From Sulfitobacter dubius (GTDB lineage Bacteria > Pseudomonadota > Alphaproteobacteria > Rhodobacterales > Rhodobacteraceae), in assembly GCF_900113435.1 (NCBI RefSeq), contig NZ_FOPG01000003.1, positions 186,001-250,000 on the forward strand: a stretch of 64,000 nt of DNA, given 5' to 3'. Position numbers and translations under genes: made by a program. The notes under the pieces were generated by a model that made no database searches, was not told where the DNA came from, and saw nothing but the letters and a program-made list of their open reading frames with translations. How positions within the stretch are numbered: the first letter of the stretch is position 1; every line of letters begins with the position of its first letter. Shown piece by piece: positions 8,195 through 16,074 of the stretch.

Positions 8195-9109
8195 ATGACC
8201 GACCACACCACCACCCACACCGCTGACGAAGACGTCCGCAACCGCGACATCAAGATCTACGTCAACGGCGACATCGTCCACCGGGATGAGGCCAAGGTCT
8301 CGGTCTATGACGCGGGCTTCATGCTGGGCGACGGCATTTGGGAAGGCATGCGCCTCTATAACGGCACATGGGCCTTCTTCGATGAGCATATGGACCGCTT
8401 CTTCAACTCCTGCAAAGCGATCTCGCTCGATGTGGGGATGGACAGGGCAGGCATCGCAGACGCCCTGCGCCGCACGGCAGAGGCGAACGATATGCACGAG
8501 GACGTGCACTGCCGCCTGATGTTGACCCGAGGGATCAAGGACAAACCGTTCCAGCACCCCTCGCTCAGCACCACTGGCCCGACGCTGGTGATCATCATGG
8601 AACATTCCAAACCCGTGGACCGGCTGCAATCGGCGGGCATTCGTCTGGCGAGCGTCCCGCAGGTGCGCGGGCTGCCACATAGCCAAGACCCCAAGCTCAA
8701 CAGCCACTCAAAGCTGAACTGCATCATCGCCTGCCTTCAGGCCGAGGAAGCGGGCGCGGATGAGGCGCTGATGCTCGACCCGCATGGTTTTGTGAACACC
8801 ACCAACGCCTGCAACTTTTTCATCGTGAGGCGCGGGGAAGTTTGGACCTCGACCGGGGATTACTGCATGAACGGGGTGACGCGGCAGAAGGTGATCGACC
8901 TGTGCCATGAAAACGGCATCCCGGTGCGGGAGAAGAACTTCTCGCTCTACGAGGCTTATGGCGCGGATGAGGCCTTTCTCACTGGCACCTTTGGGGCGCA
9001 GACCCCGGTGGCAGAGATTGACGGCAAGACCATCGGCAGCGGAGAACGGCCCGTCACCAAACGCATTCAGGCGCTTTATAAAGAGTTGATCAAACAGCAC
9101 GCGGCCTGA
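8195..9109 (+). CDS. Class IV aminotransferase (branched-chain or D-amino-acid type)
   Basis: A PLP-dependent aminotransferase of 304 residues. The N-terminal half shows IKIYVNGDIVHRDEAKVSVYDAG and FMLGDGIWEGMRLYNG, typical of the fold-IV family. The Schiff-base lysine is the Lys of NSHSKLNCIIA near residue 180, followed by ADEALMLDPHGFVNTTNACNFF, the cofactor-side motif. It probably transfers an amino group between 2-oxoglutarate and branched-chain or D-amino acids; the exact substrate cannot be read. The ATG at 8195 was chosen because the longer frame starting upstream reads into the palindromic element. It appears monocistronic. Confidence 0.85.
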   Translation: MTDHTTTHTADEDVRNRDIKIYVNGDIVHRDEAKVSVYDAGFMLGDGIWEGMRLYNGTWAFFDEHMDRFFNSCKAISLDVGMDRAGIADALRRTAEANDMHEDVHCRLMLTRGIKDKPFQHPSLSTTGPTLVIIMEHSKPVDRLQSAGIRLASVPQVRGLPHSQDPKLNSHSKLNCIIACLQAEEAGADEALMLDPHGFVNTTNACNFFIVRRGEVWTSTGDYCMNGVTRQKVIDLCHENGIPVREKNFSLYEAYGADEAFLTGTFGAQTPVAEIDGKTIGSGERPVTKRIQALYKELIKQHAA

Positions 9110-9121
9110 GGACCAAGCGGT

Positions 9122-9145
9122 GCCCGCCCCCGCGGAGGGGCGGGC
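9122..9145. terminator. Bidirectional terminator hairpin between convergent genes
   Basis: GCCCGCCCC (9122-9130) and GGGGCGGGC (9137-9145) form a perfect 9-base-pair stem with a 6-base loop. It lies between the stop of the aminotransferase gene (9109) and that of the PepSY gene on the other strand (9152). The T tract is poor (GGCGTTT), so efficiency is uncertain. Confidence 0.65.
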
Positions 9146-9151
9146 GGCGTT

Positions 9152-10561
9152 TCAAGACACCATGCGTTTCAGCACCGGCACACGGCGCAGCAGCAGCCAA
9201 TCCAGCAGTCCGACGACCAGCAGGGGGATCCCCGCCATGGGAAAGGCCAGCGCCACGGCCAGTCCGACCACAACCGCGCCTTTCCACAGCGTCATGTTGC
9301 GCGGCGCAGGCGGGGCCGACAGCCAGCCTGCGGGATTTGCCGGGCGGCGTTTCCACCACATCACCACGCCAGAGACGCATAAGAAAATCACCGAGAGGCA
9401 AAACAGCGTATTGGCCATGACACTCGGCCAGCCCAGCGTGCCCATATGCAGCGCGATGCCCACGGCCATCGCCTTGCCCGCCAGCGAGTAATCCGCATAG
9501 CGCACATCGGCGAGGATATTGCCCGTGTGCTGATCAATATGCACCGTGCGGTCGCTGGTGGGGTCGGTTGCATCGGTGTTCATCGTATCCCGGCTCAGGG
9601 TCCAGACGCCCTCTTCGCCCTGCGGCAGGTTCATCTGATAGCGCGCATCAAAGCCGATCTGCCGTGCCAGCGCATCGATTGTGTCAAGCGTGGCAGGCGT
9701 GCCTTCGGCGAGTCCTGCGACACCGGCATCACTGCCAGAGGCGGGCATTGGTGTCTGCTCCAACGCCCAAGGCACTTCTTTCGGGCCGTGGTTCATCTTG
9801 GCGTGGATGTCATCAGACAGCGGGGCATCCCACTTCTCTGCTGGGAATTGGCTCCATGCCTGGACCATTTTCTCCCCCCAGACACCGGCCCATGACAGGC
9901 CCGAGATCAGGAAGAAGAACAACACGACCGACACCCAAAGACCGATCGCCCCGTGCAGAGATTTCCACAAGGTACGACCACGTCTCAGTCGCGGCAGCAG
10001 CGCTGCGCGCCAGCCGGTGCCGCGCGGCCACCACAGGTAGAGCCCGGTCGCAATCAGCACCATCCCAAGCGAGGCCGCAATCTCGATCATGCGGTCGCCT
10101 GTGACGCCAAGCAGCAGGTTGGCGTGGATGTTATCGGCCATGTCATACCACCCGCTGCGGCGTGGGAAACTGGCGAGAATCTCGGCGGTATAGGGATCGA
10201 CGGCGACCATTGTCGCCACATCATTCACATCCACCCGAAAGATCGCGGCCAAGTCGTCGGCGCGTGGGGCGACATATTGAACCAGCGTGCCGCCCTCTAT
10301 GCTGGCCTGTGCAGCGGCCGCCTGTTCCGAGACAGCAAGCGGTGCGTTTTGGGGCATCACAGAGATACGCTCCCCATCACGCCCGCCGACAAAGGCGATC
10401 CAAAGCATCACCAACCCTGTGAGGGCCAGCATTATGAAAAAAGGGATGACATAGAGCCCAGCGTAGAAATGCCAGCGCCAAGCGGCGCGGTAGAAACTGT
10501 TCGTGCGTTGCGTATTGTCGTTTTGCAGGGCCGCGGCGCCTGCGGGATCGATAGAAACCAT
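9152..10561 (-). CDS. PepSY-associated membrane protein (PiuB-like, iron uptake related)
   Basis: An inner-membrane protein of 469 residues with four main hydrophobic segments, the first near residue 35 (FYAGLYVIPFFIMLALTGLV) and one near 205-225. Short PepSY-like periplasmic stretches lie between (VDPYTAEILASFPRR, VHIDQHTGNILADVRY). Relatives are often induced by iron limitation and sit beside TonB receptors; some are thought to reduce ferric siderophores. The ATG at 10561 (MVSIDPAGAA) was chosen because the upstream extension is low-complexity and basic. It is first in a minus-strand block of metal genes, which supports an iron or copper role. The biochemical function is unproven. Confidence 0.8.
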   Translation of the reverse strand: MVSIDPAGAAALQNDNTQRTNSFYRAAWRWHFYAGLYVIPFFIMLALTGLVMLWIAFVGGRDGERISVMPQNAPLAVSEQAAAAQASIEGGTLVQYVAPRADDLAAIFRVDVNDVATMVAVDPYTAEILASFPRRSGWYDMADNIHANLLLGVTGDRMIEIAASLGMVLIATGLYLWWPRGTGWRAALLPRLRRGRTLWKSLHGAIGLWVSVVLFFFLISGLSWAGVWGEKMVQAWSQFPAEKWDAPLSDDIHAKMNHGPKEVPWALEQTPMPASGSDAGVAGLAEGTPATLDTIDALARQIGFDARYQMNLPQGEEGVWTLSRDTMNTDATDPTSDRTVHIDQHTGNILADVRYADYSLAGKAMAVGIALHMGTLGWPSVMANTLFCLSVIFLCVSGVVMWWKRRPANPAGWLSAPPAPRNMTLWKGAVVVGLAVALAFPMAGIPLLVVGLLDWLLLRRVPVLKRMVS

Positions 10562-10601
10562 TAAATTGGTCCTCTGACTGAATTGATTTGTAAGGTGGAC
10601 G

Positions 10602-10976
10602 TCAGAGGGTTTTTGGCGGCGCACGCGCGCGTTTGCTTGCGCTGGGGCGCGGTTTGGGCTGTGTGATCGCGGCCGGCGGTAGGGCAGGGGCCGGGTGAAA
10701 GTTGACGGTTCGAGGCTGCAATTCCAGCGCTGTACGAACCTCGGCAACGAGGTGCTGGTTCCAGTCGCAGGGCTTATGCTCAGGCGTGATCGGTTCGCCG
10801 TCGGGGCCGATGGTCACGGTCTTCACCCCGTAACCGGTGCACAAGACTATGGTCAGCCCGCCTTGCTGGCGTTCTGGCATGGTTCCCGACGCAAGCGCCG
10901 AGAACGCCCCGAAAAACAGCACCAAAGCCCAGAGGCAGAGGTGCTGAAGGGAGCCGGTCAACGCCCTACGGCGCAT
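10602..10976 (-). CDS. Small exported DUF2946-like protein
   Basis: A 124-residue protein with an N-terminal signal or anchor (LCLWALVLFFGAFSALASG), two Cys residues (TIVLCTGYGV and HKPCDWNQH) and a Pro/Ala-rich basic C terminus ending ARAPPKTL. The C-terminal R-x-P-P signature and a position next to copper genes resemble the DUF2946 family, often found beside copper tolerance and TonB genes. It lies between the PepSY gene and the PCuAC gene on the same strand. The family call is by resemblance only; role unknown. Confidence 0.55.
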   Translation of the reverse strand: MRRRALTGSLQHLCLWALVLFFGAFSALASGTMPERQQGGLTIVLCTGYGVKTVTIGPDGEPITPEHKPCDWNQHLVAEVRTALELQPRTVNFHPAPALPPAAITQPKPRPSASKRARAPPKTL

Positions 10977-10994
10977 TTTCGGTATTTTCAGGGT

Positions 10995-11486
10995 TTAGTT
11001 TTCGTGCGCGTGCGAGGAATGTTCCATATCGCCGGCGCTATGACCCCGGCGGCTTTCGACGTTGAAGGTCACGTCCAGCGTCCCGGCTTTTTCAAAGGTC
11101 AGTGTGGCAGGAATTTTCTCACCTTCCTCGAAAGGGTCGCCATCTAGGCCCATGAACATGACGTGCAGACCGCCGGGCTTAAGCGTGACGGTCTCACCCG
11201 CAGGCAGGTTGATCCCCTCGACATGCGACATGCGCGCCACGCCCATGTCATCGGTCGTTGTCTCATGGAGGGAAACTTCGTCGAAACCTTCAGCGCTTAC
11301 TGCGAGCAGGCGGTCGGATGTATCGCCATTGTTGGTGATGGTGAGATACCCTCCGCCAACGCGGGCTGTCTTAGGGGTTTCAAAGGCCATGGGGTGATCA
11401 ACGACGATACCGCCCGCGTTGTATTCATGTGCGGCGGCAGGCAGGGCGAAAAGGGCAGCCAAGGCTGCGATAATGATGGTTTTCAT
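10995..11486 (-). CDS. Periplasmic copper chaperone PCu(A)C (DUF461)
   Basis: A 163-residue exported protein with signal MKTIIIAALAALFALPAAAHE. Its copper-binding residues follow the PCuAC pattern: His of SLHETTTDD, Met residues in DDMGVARMSHVEG, and His/Met of GGLHVMFMGL near residue 112. PCuAC proteins carry Cu(I) to the CuA or CuB site of cytochrome oxidase. The second ATG (11486) was chosen because GGAA lies at proper spacing before it. The His-rich tail (HSAGDMEHSSHAHEN) may bind additional metal. Neighbours are two small Cys-containing exported proteins, consistent with a copper module. Confidence 0.88.
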   Translation of the reverse strand: MKTIIIAALAALFALPAAAHEYNAGGIVVDHPMAFETPKTARVGGGYLTITNNGDTSDRLLAVSAEGFDEVSLHETTTDDMGVARMSHVEGINLPAGETVTLKPGGLHVMFMGLDGDPFEEGEKIPATLTFEKAGTLDVTFNVESRRGHSAGDMEHSSHAHEN

Positions 11487-11528
11487 GTGATGTTCCATTG
11501 TCTGATAAATTGCTTAACGGGCGATTAA

Positions 11529-11900
11529 TCAGACAAAGGGCGGCCCGCGGACCGGGGGCGGCGCCCCGGCTGGACTGCGCGGCGCACCAAGGGCGCAAGC
11601 CGCACGGGGCGCGGCAATGCCCATCTTTTCAGCGGGAAGTAGGACATTGGCCAAAGTCGGCAGCATCAACGCGCTGACGATCCGGCAGGCTTCGCAATCC
11701 AGCGCTGCATGGCCTTGGCCGTCCAACGGTCCATCGCAAAAGTCGCTTAGCGTGCCGCCCGCTTGGATAAAGGCGATAAACGCGGGATCTTGCTGAGTTT
11801 GCGCGGTGGAACGATGCGCAAATGGCAGGCTGGCGAAGGCCAAAACCAGCAAAAGGGTCAGGGTGACCCGAAGCGAAGATATGCGCGAAGCGGCGGACAT
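11529..11900 (-). CDS. Small exported Cys-pair protein, DUF2946-like
   Basis: A 123-residue protein with a signal peptide (LRVTLTLLLVLAFASLPFAHRSTAQ) and a CEACRIVSALMLP segment near residue 70, plus another Cys in LSDFCDGP. It ends with VRGPPFV, the R-x-P-P type of end seen in DUF2946 proteins. It is the most upstream gene of the copper group on the minus strand, 42 bases before the PCuAC start. I do not recognise a proven function; metal handling is inferred from the neighbours and the CxxC pair. Confidence 0.55.
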   Translation of the reverse strand: MSAASRISSLRVTLTLLLVLAFASLPFAHRSTAQTQQDPAFIAFIQAGGTLSDFCDGPLDGQGHAALDCEACRIVSALMLPTLANVLLPAEKMGIAAPRAACALGAPRSPAGAPPPVRGPPFV

Positions 11901-12069
11901 AGGGCGTGATAACGCGAAGGGCTGCGCAAGGCTATAGCGCGGAGCAATCTGCGACGTGTTGTCGTAGGGCGGGGTGCTGCGCTGTGGGTCTTGGGGAAGC
12001 AGTGTTATCTTTGGTTAGCCGTCGGAATGATATGGTCGACATTGCCGGCTCAACGCGAAGCGGGCCTCA

Positions 12070-12822
12070 TCAAACTGCCACCACCACTTTATCACCGATA
12101 TGGTGGACGCTGGCGGAGGTGCCGTAGACCTCCAAAAGCATCGCTTCGGTTACGACTTCGACAGCTGGGCCTTGATGGGTAATTCGCCCGTCTTTCATCG
12201 CGACGATCTGATCAGCATAGGCGGCGGCATAGTTGATGTCATGGAGCACGATGACGATGGTCCGTCCATGATTGCGCGCGAGGTCTTGCAATGTGCGCAT
12301 GAGGCTGCGCGAGGCGGCGATATCGAGATTGTTCAACGGCTCATCCAGCAGGATATAGTCGGTCTCCTGTGCGAAAGTCATGGCCACTTGCGCGCGCTGC
12401 CGTTGCCCGCCTGACAGGGTATCAAGCCGCCGCTCTGCAAGGGGCAGCAGATCAAAGGTCGCCAGCGCGGCCTCTACCTTTTCGTCGTCTTCTGCTGTGG
12501 GGCGACCCTTGTGATAGGGATAGCGGCCAAATCCCACCAATTCGCGCACCGTCAGCAGCGGCGCGGCATCGCTGGCCTGCGGCAAGATAGCGAGCCGCCG
12601 AGCTAGTACATCATTCGCGCAGACGCCAATTTGCAGATCGTCGACCATGATCTGCCCCTGCTGCAAAGGAATCAGCCGCGCGATCAACGATAGAAGTGTC
12701 GATTTCCCAGCTCCGTTCGGCCCAATAAGCGCGGTTACACCGCCCGATTGCAGCGTCAGGTCAATCTCGCGCAGGGTCGGTTTGCCGTCTCGGTCGTGGT
12801 TCAGGTCACGGATGGCGATCAT
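12070..12822 (-). CDS. Iron-siderophore ABC transporter ATP-binding protein
   Basis: A 250-residue FepC/FhuC-type ATPase. Motifs: Walker A GPNGAGKST near residue 35, Q-loop LPQASDAAPLLTVRELVGFGRYP, signature LSGGQRQRAQ, and Walker B YILLDEPLNNLD. The PYHKGRP segment after the Q-loop is typical of siderophore importers. It overlaps the permease gene upstream by 4 bases (ATGA), so it is coupled to it, and it is the last gene of the four-gene importer operon (binding protein, two permeases, ATPase). Confidence 0.93.
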   Translation of the reverse strand: MIAIRDLNHDRDGKPTLREIDLTLQSGGVTALIGPNGAGKSTLLSLIARLIPLQQGQIMVDDLQIGVCANDVLARRLAILPQASDAAPLLTVRELVGFGRYPYHKGRPTAEDDEKVEAALATFDLLPLAERRLDTLSGGQRQRAQVAMTFAQETDYILLDEPLNNLDIAASRSLMRTLQDLARNHGRTIVIVLHDINYAAAYADQIVAMKDGRITHQGPAVEVVTEAMLLEVYGTSASVHHIGDKVVVAV

Positions 12823-13763
12823 CTGGGTTTTCTCCGCAACAGGAGGGTTAGGAAAACAAGGCCGCCGAGCACATCAACGATTACGATCAGCGGCATTGTG
12901 GATTGTAGGGCGCGCTCCAACACCATTTGCCCACCGACCAAAGTGATCGCCGAGACCAAGCCCGCGGAGGGCAGCAAGATACGATGCGATATCACCGGTG
13001 TAATTTGCCGCGCAACGCTTACCACCAACAAGCCAAGGAACGCCATCGGACCAACAAGGGCCGTCGAAACTGAGACGAGGATCGACACAAGGACCAGCAC
13101 CTGAAACATGCCGCTCTTTGGAGCCTCGCCAAGGTTGATGGCGCTTTCATCGCCCAGCGACAGCACGTCAAGCCGGTGCCGCATGCGCCAAGCCGCAAAT
13201 AGCGCAGCGCCGGTCAACGCGGCAGCGAGGGTTAACAGCTCGGTGTCGACCCTGCCGAACCGCGCAAAGGAATTCGCCTGAACGACCATGAATTCATTGG
13301 GATCAATGATGCGTTGCAAGAAACTGGTGACTGAACGAAACAACCCCGCAAAGATGATGCCGGTCAGGATCATGCGGAAAAGGTCATGTCCGCCACGGCG
13401 CAAAAGCGTGCCAAAAAGCGCCAGCGCCGCTCCCATCAACAGCAACGTATTCACGATGAACTGTGCGATCTCGGGGAGTTGCGTGAAGCTTTGACCACCA
13501 AGAATAAAGATCAACACAGTAAGGGTCAGCAGATAGAGTGCGTCAAACCCCATGACCGAAGGCGTCAGGATGTGGTTGCGGGTGATCGTCTGGAACAGCA
13601 CGGTGGCCGTCGAGACCGAGATGGCGACCAGCAGCAAGGCGATCAATTTGTTGGCGCGAAACGACAGCACAAAACCCCAATTACCCCGCGCGCCCAGCCC
13701 GAGGTAAAGCGCGATGCAAAGGCAGAGCACCGCCAGAAGCCACCACAGACGCTTAGGATACAT
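12819..13763 (-). CDS. Iron-siderophore ABC transporter permease (FecCD family), second subunit
   Basis: An inner-membrane permease of about 314 residues with many hydrophobic helices. The FecCD hallmark GPMAFLGLLVVSVARQI, the cytoplasmic loop that docks on the ATPase, is present near residue 230. The ATG of MYPKRLWWLLAV was chosen; it overlaps the end of the first permease gene by 11 bases. An upstream TTG would only add a Cys-rich stretch that is out-of-frame reading of the neighbour. It pairs with the other FecCD protein to form the membrane channel. Confidence 0.9.
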   Translation of the reverse strand: MYPKRLWWLLAVLCLCIALYLGLGARGNWGFVLSFRANKLIALLLVAISVSTATVLFQTITRNHILTPSVMGFDALYLLTLTVLIFILGGQSFTQLPEIAQFIVNTLLLMGAALALFGTLLRRGGHDLFRMILTGIIFAGLFRSVTSFLQRIIDPNEFMVVQANSFARFGRVDTELLTLAAALTGAALFAAWRMRHRLDVLSLGDESAINLGEAPKSGMFQVLVLVSILVSVSTALVGPMAFLGLLVVSVARQITPVISHRILLPSAGLVSAITLVGGQMVLERALQSTMPLIVIVDVLGGLVFLTLLLRRKPR

Positions 13764-14700
13764 GGCGTTTGGGTCCGTGCAGCAGCCACAAGAACAGCAA
13801 GGCGCCGACCACGCCAAAGACTGTGCCAACCGGAATTTCGTAAGGGTAGCGGATCAAACGTCCAAGAATGTCACAGAGCAAAACGAGGGTGGCACCGGTC
13901 ATTGCAGTGAGCGGCAAGCTGCGGCGCAGATTGTCACCGGCCAGCCGCGCGACGATGTTGGGCACCACAAGCCCCACAAAGGGGATCAGTCCCACCGTGA
14001 CAACCGTCAACGCGGTGACGATAGAAATGGCCAGCAGCCCCAGCACCATCGTCTGCCTATAGTTCAAGCCAAGATTGATGCTGGCGGTACGCCCCATGCC
14101 AATGATCGCGAATTGATCCGCGGCGAGATAGGCAAGCGCCGCCACCAGCGCCACCAGCCAGAGCAGCTCATACCGGCCCTGCAAAACGCCGGAGAATTCT
14201 CCATTCATCCAGATTTCGACATATTGCAGCAGGTCTGCTTGATAAGCGATGAAGGTGACCGCCGCGCCAAGGATGCCACCGTAGATCAGCCCGACAAGCG
14301 CCACCAGCAAGGGCTGTGTTGGCGGAAGGCGTTGCACAATCGCCAGAAACCCCGCGCTCGCCCCAAGGGCGGTTAGCGAGGCGAGGACCATTTTCACAAG
14401 GATAGACGCGCCCGGTGCAAATAGCGTGACCAACAGGATGCCAAGGGCCGCGCCCTGACCTGTCCCGGCGGTCATCGGTTCCACGAAACGGTTGCGCACC
14501 AGCATTTGCATGATCGCACCGCTGACCGCCAATGCACCGCCTGAAATGATGACGGCGATGGTCCGTGGTGCCCGGCTGACCACAAGCAGTTCGACGGCAC
14601 CCGGATCGCTCCAGAGGGCTGCCCACGACAGGTCAATCACCCCGACAAAAAGCGAGGTGATCGACAAGATCACAAGAAGGCATGCAAGGGCCAGCGCCAC
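13753..14700 (-). CDS. Iron-siderophore ABC transporter permease (FecCD family), first subunit
   Basis: A 315-residue FecCD permease. Diagnostic stretches include SRAPRTIAVIISGGALAVSGAIMQ near residue 43, RNRFVEPMTAGTGQGAALG, and VGLIPFVGLVVPNIVARL near residue 235, the ATPase-docking loop. It starts 5 bases after the stop of the binding-protein gene and overlaps the second permease. The pair forms the inner-membrane pathway for an Fe(III)-siderophore, probably a catecholate type judging from the binding protein. Confidence 0.92.
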   Translation of the reverse strand: MALALACLLVILSITSLFVGVIDLSWAALWSDPGAVELLVVSRAPRTIAVIISGGALAVSGAIMQMLVRNRFVEPMTAGTGQGAALGILLVTLFAPGASILVKMVLASLTALGASAGFLAIVQRLPPTQPLLVALVGLIYGGILGAAVTFIAYQADLLQYVEIWMNGEFSGVLQGRYELLWLVALVAALAYLAADQFAIIGMGRTASINLGLNYRQTMVLGLLAISIVTALTVVTVGLIPFVGLVVPNIVARLAGDNLRRSLPLTAMTGATLVLLCDILGRLIRYPYEIPVGTVFGVVGALLFLWLLHGPKRHVS

Positions 14701-14705
14701 GGGGT

Positions 14706-15596
14706 TTACTGCTCTGCCAAGGCGGCGTTGATTTCATCCAGCGTGAGGTTCATCGACTGAATGCCGCCACCAGCGATGTAGATTGGTGCTGCACTCAAAT
14801 GCACAACTTGGCCGGATTTCCATGCGGAGGTCTCATGCACCAAAGCATTGTCCAGCGTCGCGTGCGCACCTTCGCTTTCTTGACCGATGGCGGCCATACG
14901 GTCGATCACCAGCAGGATGTCGGGGTTGGCCTCGCGGATAAATTCAAAGCTGATCGCCTCGCCATGGTCGGTCATTTGGACGTCTTCCACGGCCTCGGGC
15001 AGACCAAGCGCCTCATGCAGCCAACCAAAACGCCCGCCCGTGCCGTATGCACTGATCTTGGGGCCATTCGTCATCACGATCAGAGCGGTGCCCTTGCCCG
15101 CCAGCGCCTCTTTGGTCTCGGACAATTTGGTTTGAAAATCAGCGGCGAGGGCTGCGGCCTGTTCATCTTTGTCAAAGATTTCGCCATAGGTGGCAAGCCG
15201 GGCAAGTCCTTCGCCGATGGTGTCCTCCCAGATGGTCATATCGAGTGTCGGCGCGATGCGGGCAAGCTCGGGCACCTGTTCAGAGCTGCGGCCACCGGCG
15301 ATGATCAGGTCGGGGTTCAACGCAAAAAGCGCCTCGAAGTCGGGCTCGAAAAGGGAGCCGACAACATCGGTGCCAGCGGCGGCGTCCTCAAGATAAGACA
15401 GGTAGACTGGGCGCACCATTCCTTGCGGTTTCACGCCAAGCGCAGTGAGGCTGTCAAACGCGGCCAAGTCAAATACCGCGACCGTTTCGGGGGAATGGGG
15501 CGCGTCCACAGGGCCTCGGGCGGTCTCAACCGACCTTGTTTCTGCAAAGGCGGGCGGGGCAAGCAGAAGGGCCATCAGGGCTAGGGGTTTTATCAT
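14706..15596 (-). CDS. Siderophore ABC transporter substrate-binding protein (CeuE/FatB-like)
   Basis: A 296-residue periplasmic binding protein with signal MIKPLALMALLLAPPAFAE. The Peripla_BP_2 fold is seen in VAVFDLAAFDSLTALGVKP, FEALFALNPDLIIAGGRSSEQ and FIREANPDILLVIDRMAAIG. These match the catecholate/petrobactin-type binders such as CeuE and FatB. No lipobox is present, so it is likely free in the periplasm. It is the first gene of the importer operon, divergent from the DUF2218 gene at 15704; the 107-base gap should hold both promoters. Confidence 0.9.
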   Translation of the reverse strand: MIKPLALMALLLAPPAFAETRSVETARGPVDAPHSPETVAVFDLAAFDSLTALGVKPQGMVRPVYLSYLEDAAAGTDVVGSLFEPDFEALFALNPDLIIAGGRSSEQVPELARIAPTLDMTIWEDTIGEGLARLATYGEIFDKDEQAAALAADFQTKLSETKEALAGKGTALIVMTNGPKISAYGTGGRFGWLHEALGLPEAVEDVQMTDHGEAISFEFIREANPDILLVIDRMAAIGQESEGAHATLDNALVHETSAWKSGQVVHLSAAPIYIAGGGIQSMNLTLDEINAALAEQ

Positions 15597-15703
15597 AGCG
15601 GTAGGGCTTTCGTGAGAGAGAGAACGGGGGGGCAGGGCCGGTGTTTACCATCCCAATGGCGCGTCGTAGGACTTGCAGACAACTTGAATCTGGAGAGCGC
15701 GCT

Positions 15704-15991
15704 ATGCCGACGACAACGGGGTTTTACGAGACCGAAAACGGCTCGAAATACTTGCAGCAGCTGTGCAAACACTTTGGCCATAAGGTCGAGACATCCTTTG
15801 ATCCGCATAAGGGCTGGGTGGCGTTTGAGATGGGCACCGCGTATCTGAGCGCCACTGATGGCGGTCTCACCGTGACCGCGACAGTAGAAGACGCGAAAGC
15901 GGTGCAAGTGGTGCATGATGTCATTGACCGTCACTTGGAGAAATTTGCCTTTCGCGAACCAGAGAAAACGATGGTTTGGACGGTCGAATAG
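15704..15991 (+). CDS. DUF2218 family protein
   Basis: A 95-residue cytoplasmic protein that fits the DUF2218 family: YLQQLCKHFGHKVETSF near the N terminus, GTAYLSATDGGLTVTATVED in the middle, and HLEKFAFREP near the end. DUF2218 genes commonly sit beside siderophore uptake or utilisation genes, and this one is divergent from the siderophore importer. The ATG at 15704 has GGAGAG at correct spacing; a longer upstream frame lacks this. Function is unknown; an accessory role in iron metabolism is inferred from position. Confidence 0.8.
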   Translation: MPTTTGFYETENGSKYLQQLCKHFGHKVETSFDPHKGWVAFEMGTAYLSATDGGLTVTATVEDAKAVQVVHDVIDRHLEKFAFREPEKTMVWTVE

Positions 15992-16010
15992 GTCGACTTT
16001 AATAGCAATA

Positions 16011-16034
16011 CCCGGCGCCAATTGTGGCGCCGGG
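16011..16034. terminator. Perfect hairpin between convergent DUF2218 and receptor genes
   Basis: CCCGGCGCCA (16011-16020), loop ATTG, and TGGCGCCGGG (16025-16034) make a perfect 10-base-pair stem between stops at 15991 and 16075. It lacks a clear T tract on either side, so it may be a weak bidirectional terminator or an mRNA 3'-end stabiliser. Confidence 0.6.
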
Positions 16035-16074
16035 AGCGGATCAAAGCGTCGTTTGACCAACGATTAAGAGTAGA

